Below, one piece after another: positions 13,803 to 19,160 of a DNA stretch of 19,160 nt (position 1 is the first letter of the stretch; each line of letters opens with the position of its first letter). The stretch is from positions 1-19,160 of the forward strand of contig UQBJ01000034.1 in the NCBI GenBank assembly GCA_900539255.1, in the 5' to 3' direction. A model generated the notes under the pieces. That model was not told the DNA's origin, did no database searches, and saw nothing but the letters and a program-made list of their open reading frames with translations. The stretch comes from an uncultured Campylobacter sp. (GTDB lineage Bacteria > Campylobacterota > Campylobacteria > Campylobacterales > Campylobacteraceae). Position numbers and translations under genes: made by a program.

Positions 13803-14174
13803 ATGGCTCGTATTGCAGGTGTGGATTTACCCAAGAAAAAAAGGGTGGAGTATGGATTAACCTATATTTATGGTATAGGTTTGTTTAGTTCGAGGAAAAT
13901 CCTTGACAAGACAGGAATTTCTTACGACAAAAGAGTGAGCGAGCTGAGCGAGGAAGAAGCAGCAGCTATCCGCAAGGAAATCCAAGAGCATTATATGGTA
14001 GAAGGCGATTTGCGTAAGCAAGTGGCTATGGACATTAAAGCGCTTATGGATTTAGGCTCTTATAGGGGGTTGCGACACCGCAAAGGCTTGCCTGTGCGCG
14101 GTCAAAAAACCAAAACCAACGCTAGAACCCGCAAGGGCAAACGCAAAACAGTCGGCGCAGCCGCCAAAGCGTAA
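13803..14174 (+). CDS. rpsM: 30S ribosomal protein S13
   Basis: 123 residues: MARIAGVDLPKKKRVEYGLTY at the start with the helix-two-turn-helix region following, LRHRKGLPVRGQKTKTNART near the end and a basic C-terminal tail GKRKTVGAAAKA. Contacts 16S rRNA in the small-subunit head and the P-site tRNA. AGG precedes the ATG within the end of rpmJ. Normal length and motifs. Confidence 0.98.
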   Translation: MARIAGVDLPKKKRVEYGLTYIYGIGLFSSRKILDKTGISYDKRVSELSEEEAAAIRKEIQEHYMVEGDLRKQVAMDIKALMDLGSYRGLRHRKGLPVRGQKTKTNARTRKGKRKTVGAAAKA

Positions 14175-14184
14175 AGGATAGACT

Positions 14185-14577
14185 ATGGCAACAAGAAAAA
14201 TCGTAAAGAAAAAAGTAGCGAAAAAAAATATCGCTCGCGGTATAGTCTATATCAGCGCAACTTTCAACAACACTATGGTAACAGTTACCGATGAAATGGG
14301 CAACGCCATAGCGTGGAGCAGTGCTGGTGGGCTTGGCTTTAAAGGCTCAAAGAAATCAACCCCTTACGCAGCGCAACAAGCGGTTGAAGATGCGATGAAC
14401 AAAGCCAAAGAACACGGCATCAAAGAAGTAGGCATCAAGGTGCAAGGACCAGGAAGCGGCAGAGAAACCGCTGTAAAGAGTGTCGGAGCTTGCGAGGGCA
14501 TAAAAGTGCTGTTTTTAAAGGACATCACGCCACTTGCGCACAATGGCTGCCGCCCACCAAAACGCCGCCGCGTGTGA
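14185..14577 (+). CDS. rpsK: 30S ribosomal protein S11
   Basis: 130 residues: basic start ATRKIVKKKVAKKN, YISATFNNTMVTVTDEMGN, SSAGGLGFKGSKKSTPYAAQ, GPGSGRETAVKS and the C-terminal HNGCRPPKRRRV, all conserved in S11. It sits on the platform of the small subunit. AAAGGA lies before the ATG; 10 bases separate it from rpsM. Confidence 0.98.
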   Translation: MATRKIVKKKVAKKNIARGIVYISATFNNTMVTVTDEMGNAIAWSSAGGLGFKGSKKSTPYAAQQAVEDAMNKAKEHGIKEVGIKVQGPGSGRETAVKSVGACEGIKVLFLKDITPLAHNGCRPPKRRRV

Positions 14578-14590
14578 GAAAGGATAAGTT

Positions 14591-15217
14591 ATGTCAAGAT
14601 ATAGAGGACCTGTTGAAAAACTAGAAAGACGCTTTGGCGTGAGCCTTGCGCTTAAAGGCGAGCGAAGATTAGCGGGAAAAAGTGCGCTTGACAAACGCCC
14701 TTATGCGCCCGGACAGCACGGCGCAAGGCGTGGCAAGATAAGCGAATATGGCTTGCAACTGCGCGAAAAGCAAAAGGCTAAATTTATGTATGGGCTGAGC
14801 GAAAAGCAGTTCCGCCGCCTTTTTGCTGAGGCTGCACGCCGAGAGGGCAACACGGGTGTTTTGCTGATACAGCTTTTGGAGCAAAGGCTTGATAATGTCG
14901 TTTATCGTATGGGCTTTGCGACAACTCGCCGCTTTGCAAGGCAGCTTGTTACGCACGGACACATTTTGGTAAATGGCAAAAGAGTCGATATACCAAGCTT
15001 TCGCGTAGAAGCAGGCGCAAAGGTCGAAGTGGCTGAAAAGAGCAAAAACAACCCGCAAATTTCACGCGCTGTGGATTTGACGGCGCAAACGGGCATTGTG
15101 GCGTGGGTAGATGTCGAAAAGGACAAGAGATTTGGCATTTTCACAAGAACACCAGAGCGAGAGGAAGTGGTTATCCCTGTTGAAGAACGCTTCATAGTCG
15201 AGCTTTACTCTAAATAA
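14591..15217 (+). CDS. rpsD: 30S ribosomal protein S4
   Basis: 208 residues. The N-terminal part lacks the zinc cysteines seen in some S4 proteins (C-minus form). YAPGQHGARRGKISEYGLQL, EKQFRRLF and LEQRLDNVVYRMGFA are typical, followed by the S4 RNA-binding domain (about 98-160, ARQLVTHGHILVNGKRVDIPS). S4 nucleates small-subunit assembly; in E. coli it also represses its own operon, and whether that holds here is unknown. AAAGGA is placed before the ATG, 13 bases after rpsK. Confidence 0.98.
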   Translation: MSRYRGPVEKLERRFGVSLALKGERRLAGKSALDKRPYAPGQHGARRGKISEYGLQLREKQKAKFMYGLSEKQFRRLFAEAARREGNTGVLLIQLLEQRLDNVVYRMGFATTRRFARQLVTHGHILVNGKRVDIPSFRVEAGAKVEVAEKSKNNPQISRAVDLTAQTGIVAWVDVEKDKRFGIFTRTPEREEVVIPVEERFIVELYSK

Positions 15218-15230
15218 TAAAGGCTTTAAT

Positions 15231-16250
15231 ATGAGAAATATCACTACAACAGCTTATACGCCAACGCAATTTAGCATTGAAAAAGTCAATGAAACCACTG
15301 CTAAAATCTCCGCTTGGCCCTTTGAAATCGGCTATGGTATCACGCTTGCGCACCCTTTGCGCCGCTTACTTTACGCTAGCACGGTGGGTTTTGCGCCCAC
15401 AGCCTTGCATATAGAGGGCGTGAGCCACGAATTTGATAGTATGCGAGGAATGCTTGAAGATGTAACGCTTTTTATCATCAACCTAAAAAAACTTCGTTTC
15501 AAGCTTAAAAATGATGCGGACAAAGAAATCGTAAGTTTTAAATTCAAAGGTCCCAAAGAAATTCACGGGGCGGATTTAAACAACGATATCGTAGAAGTGG
15601 TAAATGCTGACAATTATCTTGCCACTATCAACGAGGACGCCGAGCTTGAATTCACGCTCATCATCGAAAAGGGCATAGGCTATGTGCCAAGCGAAGAGAC
15701 ACGCGCGCTCAACCCAGACATAAGCTACATAGCACTTGACGCCTTTTTCACGCCTGTAAAAGAAGCCGTTTATGACATAGAAAAGGTGCTTTTCGAGGAC
15801 AACCCAGACTATGAAAAGGTTGTTTTTACCATCACCACAGACGGGCAAATCTCGCCAAACAAGGCTTTTGAAAACGCTTTGGAAGCTATGTATAGGCAAT
15901 TAAGCGTGTTTGACAAAATCACAAACGCAGGCGCTATCATCAAAAAGCAAGCTGCTGCTGATGAGCTAGAAAACCAAAAGCTCACGCAAAGCATAACGGA
16001 TTTAAATTTAAGCGCACGAAGCTTTAACTGCCTTGAAAAAGCAGAAATCCGCTACATAGGCGAGCTTGCGTTGATGAGCCTTACTGAGCTTGCAGCACTT
16101 AAAAATCTCGGCAAAAAGTCGCTTGAAGAAATCAAAAGCGTGATGGAGTCCATAGGAATGCCCGTTGGCACTTCTAAATTTAGCGAAAACAAAGAGCTTA
16201 TCAGCAAAAAAATCGCCGAGCTTAAAGCACAACACGGAGGCACACAATGA
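15231..16250 (+). CDS. rpoA: RNA polymerase subunit alpha
   Basis: 339 residues. N-terminal dimerisation domain (about 1-235) with GYGITLAHPLRRLLYASTVGFAPTALHIEGV and EFDSMRGMLEDVTLFIINLKKL; C-terminal domain (about 255-325) with the helix-hairpin-helix LMSLTELAALKNLGKKSLEEIKSVMESIGM that binds UP elements and activators. Slightly longer in the linker (residues about 236-258) than in E. coli. 13 bases after rpsD, and overlapping rplQ as ATGA at 16247-16250. Confidence 0.98.
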   Translation: MRNITTTAYTPTQFSIEKVNETTAKISAWPFEIGYGITLAHPLRRLLYASTVGFAPTALHIEGVSHEFDSMRGMLEDVTLFIINLKKLRFKLKNDADKEIVSFKFKGPKEIHGADLNNDIVEVVNADNYLATINEDAELEFTLIIEKGIGYVPSEETRALNPDISYIALDAFFTPVKEAVYDIEKVLFEDNPDYEKVVFTITTDGQISPNKAFENALEAMYRQLSVFDKITNAGAIIKKQAAADELENQKLTQSITDLNLSARSFNCLEKAEIRYIGELALMSLTELAALKNLGKKSLEEIKSVMESIGMPVGTSKFSENKELISKKIAELKAQHGGTQ

Positions 16251-16600
16251 GACACAAACACGGATACCGCAAACTTGGGCGCACCAGCGCACACAGGGGG
16301 GCTTTGCTTAAAAATTTAAGCATTGCTATCATCAATGCGGGCAAAATCGAAACCACCTTGCCAAAGGCAAAAGAGCTTCGCTCATACATAGAAAGGCTCA
16401 TCACTAGGGCAAGAGTTGGGGATTCTAACGCTCACAGGGCGGTATTTGCGAGCTTGCAAGATAAAGCCGCTACGCAAAAGCTAGTGAGCGAAATCGCTGT
16501 GAATTTTAAGGGCAGAAACGGCGGCTATACGAGGATTGTCAAAACCCGTATTCGCCGTGGAGACGCCGCTGAAATGGCGTTTATCGAATTTGTAGCTTAA
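16247..16600 (+). CDS. rplQ: 50S ribosomal protein L17
   Basis: 117 residues: MRHKHGYRKLGRTSAHRGAL, NLSIAIINAGKIETTLPKAKELR, and GGYTRIVKTRIRRGDAAEMAFIEFV at the end, all typical. GGAGG lies 6 bases before the ATG, inside rpoA, whose stop overlaps the start. Last gene of the operon. Confidence 0.98.
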   Translation: MRHKHGYRKLGRTSAHRGALLKNLSIAIINAGKIETTLPKAKELRSYIERLITRARVGDSNAHRAVFASLQDKAATQKLVSEIAVNFKGRNGGYTRIVKTRIRRGDAAEMAFIEFVA

Positions 16601-16630
16601 AATTGAGCTTAAATTTAGGCTGCTTTGCTG

Positions 16631-16684
16631 AATTTATGGCGTGAATTTATGCCGTTAATTTCGTGCGAATTTCACGCATAAATT
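16631..16684. repeat. Imperfect 14-bp inverted repeat behind rplQ
   Basis: Arms 16631-16645 and 16671-16684 (AATTTATG-CGTGAA with its complement) pair with one bulged G across a 25-base loop. No T-run. Confidence 0.45.
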
Positions 16685-16717
16685 TGGCAAATTTTGATAA
16701 AATTTTACCGACTTCAT

Positions 16718-16753
16718 AAATTCAAGCGCAAATTTCTTTTTGTGCTTGAATTT
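16718..16753 (+). terminator. Likely operon-end hairpin after rplQ
   Basis: AAATTCAAGCGCA (16718-16730) pairs with TGTGCTTGAATTT (16741-16753), 13 bp with one G-T wobble, 10-base loop rich in T. It is the strongest hairpin after the ribosomal operon. A proper T-run is missing, so the role as terminator is inferred from position. Confidence 0.45.
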
Positions 16754-16840
16754 GTGGCTTACAAATAAAACGGATTTTAGCTTGAAACTTTTAAATTTAA
16801 ACCCCGCGCAAACAATTTCACGCAAAACTTAACGCAAGAA

Positions 16841-16936
16841 ATCTTAACACAAAGCTCATCACAAAAAAATCACGCAAAAAATCTTAACGCAAAACTCATC
16901 ACAAAATTTTCACGCAAAAATTCTTAACGCAAAGCC
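16841..16936. repeat. Tandem repeat, exact 40-base period
   Basis: Units 16841-16880 and 16881-16920 align without gaps at 33 or more of 40 positions (ATCTTAACRCAAARCTCATC, then ACAAA, then CACGCAAAAA); a third partial unit is 16921-16936, and a shortened one may precede at 16815-16840. It abuts the 3' end of the MFS gene. Confidence 0.75.
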
Positions 16937-16940
16937 TTTT

Positions 16941-18257
16941 TTAAAAGAGCTTCAACAACCCTTTCAACGCCTTTTCATCGATGATTTTGCTGTCGTATTT
17001 GATGACAAGTTGGGTTGAATTTGTGTAAATTTCAACTATGCCTTTGTGCGATGAAAGTGCGTTAGTATCGAGCTTTGTGTCTAATGCAAGGTATAGGTTT
17101 TTAAAATCACTCGGGCTTTTAAGGAAACAAAGCAACACAAACCAAGCGCAAATGATGATGAGTAGCACTACGGTGAGTTCAAGCATACTCAAAAACTCCC
17201 ACGCCAAGCCACTTACAAGCCCACCCAAAAAGCTACCCCCGTAACCAAAGGCATTAAACACGCCCAAAGCCGCTCCACGCTCGTTTGCAAGGGCGAATTT
17301 ACTCGCCACACTTTGCATAATCGGCTCGTGCAGGTTAAAGCCTACGAAAAAAACAACCACGCCAACGATAAAAATGCCAACGCTATATGCTCCAAGCTCG
17401 AAAGCTAGGCTCATCAAAGCAAAGGCAAGGGCGAAAATCCCCACGCCCACGAGCAAAAGCAGCTTGCTCAAACCCCGTCTTTCGCCCAAAGCCCCAGCCG
17501 CGCCCATAGCCAAAAAGCCCGCTATCATCGCCCACGCATACACAAGCCAAAGCTCATTTTTAGGGTAATCAAAGCGCACCAAAACAAGCGGTATGATGAA
17601 AAACGCGATAGCGATAAGCATTTTTTGCATAAAACTTGTCAAATTCATCAAGGCTAAATTTTTTTGCTTTAAAAGCTGCAAAATCGGCGTTTTAGGGCTT
17701 TTTGCGATGATTTTTGGTTCTTTTGGCACAGCCGTGTAAAGCAACACTATGCAAAGTGCCGTCAGCGCAATGCTTATCCAAAACAAGCTCGCAAGCCCAA
17801 AATGCTGACTCAAAAGCGGCGAAAGCACCATAGAAAGCGCAAAGGCAAGCCCTATGCAAGCACCCATTATCGCCATAGCTTTGGAGCGTTGCTCTTCTTT
17901 GACAAAATCGCTTATCATCGCCGTAGCCACAGCTCCCACAGCCCCAGCCCCTTGCAAAGCCCGTCCTATCATCATCAGCCAAATATCATTCGCCACAGCG
18001 CAAACGGCTGAGCCTATTATAAACACCACAAGTCCCAAGCACAAGGCTTTTTTGCGTCCGATTTTGTCGCTCAAAACTCCAAAAGGCACTTGAAAGAGCA
18101 TTTGCATCAAGGCGTAAATGCCGATGAGTAGCCCTGTTAAAAACTCATTTGCCCCTTGAAGCTCCAAAGCATAAAGGCTCAACACAGGTAAAACGATAAA
18201 AAGCCCAAAAAACCTTGTAGCGATGATGAATGAAAGCGGCAAAATGCTTTTAAGCAT
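16941..18257 (-). CDS. MFS efflux-type transporter, YajR-like
   Basis: 438 residues with about 12 membrane helices (1-385) and a soluble C-terminal tail. Visible: RFFGLFIVLPVLSLYA in helix 1, FGVLSDKIGRKKALCLG (59-75, loop 2-3 motif A), GRALQGAGAVGAVATAMISD (helix 4-5 motif) and KEEQRSKAMAIMG, as in drug:H+ antiporters. The tail after about 385 (KNLYLALDTKLD... VEIYTNSTQLVIKYDSKIID...) resembles the small ferredoxin-like YAM domain of E. coli YajR, so I place it there. Substrate unknown. SD AAGGACTTTGCT precedes the ATG. Transcribed divergently from the glycosyltransferase. Confidence 0.88.
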   Translation of the reverse strand: MLKSILPLSFIIATRFFGLFIVLPVLSLYALELQGANEFLTGLLIGIYALMQMLFQVPFGVLSDKIGRKKALCLGLVVFIIGSAVCAVANDIWLMMIGRALQGAGAVGAVATAMISDFVKEEQRSKAMAIMGACIGLAFALSMVLSPLLSQHFGLASLFWISIALTALCIVLLYTAVPKEPKIIAKSPKTPILQLLKQKNLALMNLTSFMQKMLIAIAFFIIPLVLVRFDYPKNELWLVYAWAMIAGFLAMGAAGALGERRGLSKLLLLVGVGIFALAFALMSLAFELGAYSVGIFIVGVVVFFVGFNLHEPIMQSVASKFALANERGAALGVFNAFGYGGSFLGGLVSGLAWEFLSMLELTVVLLIIICAWFVLLCFLKSPSDFKNLYLALDTKLDTNALSSHKGIVEIYTNSTQLVIKYDSKIIDEKALKGLLKLF

Positions 18258-18288
18258 AGCAAAGTCCTTGTTTAAAAATCAAAAGCGC

Positions 18289-18294
18289 ATTATA
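18289..18294 (-). promoter_or_regulatory. -10 box for the YajR-like transporter
   Basis: On the minus strand TATAAT (TTTTGTTATAATGCGC context), 31 bases before the ATG at 18257. Confidence 0.65.
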
Positions 18295-18335
18295 ACAAAA
18301 CTTTTTAAATTTTGTTTTATTAAGGAAATTTTAGC

Positions 18336-18341
18336 TACAAT
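18336..18341 (+). promoter_or_regulatory. -10 box for the glycosyltransferase
   Basis: TACAAT behind T-rich DNA, 26 bases before the ATG at 18368. It forms a divergent pair with the transporter promoter 41 bases away. Confidence 0.55.
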
Positions 18342-18367
18342 GTCAAAACATTTTCAAAGGGTTGTTG

Positions 18368-19160
18368 ATGAAAATTATTTTGGTTGCTGATGATATTACG
18401 ATTGTTGGAGGGGCAGAACGGGTGATTACGAACCTTGCAAACGCGCTTTGCCAAATGAATAAAAATGAAGTTGAAATTTTTAGTATCCATCACTCTAACG
18501 AAAGTTTAGCTTACCCGCTAGATAAAAATGTTAAAATTTCTTTTTACTCGCAAGCATTAAGTAAAGATGAAATGAGAAAATTAAAACCACGCAAAAAACT
18601 CACACTAAAATTTAAAATCCTAGCCTTTAAAATTAAATTTTTCTTTTTAGAATTAAAATTGTTTAAAACACAAGAGATATTAAAGCGTATGTTGGATATC
18701 AAAATAAAAAAAGATAAATGCGATATTGTTGTGGATAATACAGGATTTATTTATCACCCTTACAGCAAAAATAAAAACACCAAATATATTATGCTTACGC
18801 ATACTTCTTATGAAAGCAAAACCAAATTTGTAAGCCAAAGATATTTTGATGACTTAAAAGACTACGACACGCTTGTGATTTTAAGCCACGCAGAATTTAG
18901 CATTTGGCAACGCTATCACAAAAATGTCCGTGTAATCCCAAATTTCTTGCCGCAAATTCCTAGCCTTAGCACGACTTACTCGCAAAAGGCAGTTTTAAGT
19001 GTAGGACGACTTTCAAAAGAAAAGGGCTTTTTAAGGCTGCTTGATATTTGGCAAATTTTAGCACAAAATAAGAAATTTGAGTGCGAATTTCAAAAGTGGC
19101 AACTCATCATCGTAGGCGATGGCGTTTTAAAAAAAGAGCTTGAAAGCAAGATTAAAGCCC
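18368..19160 (+). CDS. Family 4 glycosyltransferase, N-terminal part (3' end outside window)
   Basis: 264 residues are visible; the frame runs off the right edge. N-terminal MKIILVADDITIVGGAERVI, with the GGAER motif (14-18) of GT-B acceptor domains, then a Lys/Phe-rich stretch (about 80-120), NTGFIYHP, LTHTSYESK, VIPNFLPQIPSLS and SVGRLSKEKGFLRLLDIW (from 211), the start of the donor-binding domain. The catalytic E-x7-E motif would lie beyond the window. Such enzymes add sugars to lipid-linked or surface glycans (lipooligosaccharide, capsule or the Pgl N-glycan pathway). AAAGG lies before the ATG. The DNA from about 18590 to 18730 is clearly richer in A than the neighbouring genes, which suits a variable surface-glycan gene. 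Confidence 0.85.
   Translation, partial: MKIILVADDITIVGGAERVITNLANALCQMNKNEVEIFSIHHSNESLAYPLDKNVKISFYSQALSKDEMRKLKPRKKLTLKFKILAFKIKFFFLELKLFKTQEILKRMLDIKIKKDKCDIVVDNTGFIYHPYSKNKNTKYIMLTHTSYESKTKFVSQRYFDDLKDYDTLVILSHAEFSIWQRYHKNVRVIPNFLPQIPSLSTTYSQKAVLSVGRLSKEKGFLRLLDIWQILAQNKKFECEFQKWQLIIVGDGVLKKELESKIKA

Larger units (their letters stand above)
16601..16940. other. Gene-free region between convergent rplQ and MFS transporter
   Basis: No coding region. It contains two inverted repeats behind rplQ (16631-16684 and 16718-16753) and a 40-base tandem repeat that runs up to the stop codon of the transporter on the other strand (16841-16936). A TAAAAT box near 16697 on the plus strand precedes no gene. 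Confidence 0.75.

Noticed and set aside
13619..13888. 89-residue frame overlapping rpmJ and rpsM
   Set aside because: TTG start in the leader hairpin, shifted frame over two certain ribosomal protein genes.
1..19160. Insertion sequence, prophage or defence system
   Set aside because: No transposase, integrase, restriction, toxin-antitoxin or phage-like protein is encoded in any sizeable frame.

Overview
The window looks like chromosomal DNA of a Campylobacterota bacterium, most likely Campylobacter or a close relative. Three things point there: the gene content (an operon perR-ubiE-xseA-serC, a divergent pair of a highly acidic small protein and moaC, a deacetylase-dprA-ruvX run, and rpmJ-rpsM-rpsK-rpsD-rpoA-rplQ), promoters that show only a -10 box behind AT-rich upstream DNA, and the very frequent words AAATTT and TAAATTT. 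As far as I remember, these blocks lie in separate places in C. jejuni, so the order here would be a rearrangement of conserved modules. The species cannot be named from the sequence.

Layout. 1-2144 (+): the C-terminal part of a TonB-dependent outer-membrane receptor, cut by the left edge. 2145-2573: gene-free, with a second copy of the receptor's last 16 bases, hairpins, two copies of a dispersed hairpin repeat and a bidirectional terminator. 2574-5951 (-): perR-ubiE-xseA-serC, tightly coupled by ATGA overlaps. 6083-6271 (-): a 62-residue acidic protein, divergent from 6364-8323 (+), which holds moaC, a DUF493 protein and a large helical protein of unknown function. 8324-9643: a 1.3-kb gene-free region with a 38-base tandem repeat, a third hairpin repeat, a run of hairpins ending in a terminator, a loose 20-base repeat and an unexplained reading frame broken by one stop. 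9644-10945 (+): an MHS-type MFS transporter, convergent with ruvX-dprA-deacetylase (10965-13354, -). 13686-16600 (+): the ribosomal protein/RNA polymerase alpha operon. 16601-16940: gene-free, with hairpins and a 40-base tandem repeat. 16941-18257 (-): a YajR-like MFS transporter. 18368 to the right edge (+): the start of a family 4 glycosyltransferase in noticeably more A-rich DNA.

How the genes fit together. The core is housekeeping: translation and transcription, DNA repair and transformation (xseA, dprA, ruvX), serine and menaquinone synthesis, and molybdenum cofactor synthesis. PerR heads an operon with the quinone methyltransferase. The ends of the window are surface functions (receptor, glycosyltransferase) and the two transporters are envelope functions. 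I found no defence, phage, CRISPR or insertion-sequence system. The least explained material is in the intergenic regions: the dispersed hairpin repeat with tandem G-A mismatches, the two exact-period tandem repeats placed at gene 3' ends, and the 8.3-9.6 kb region.
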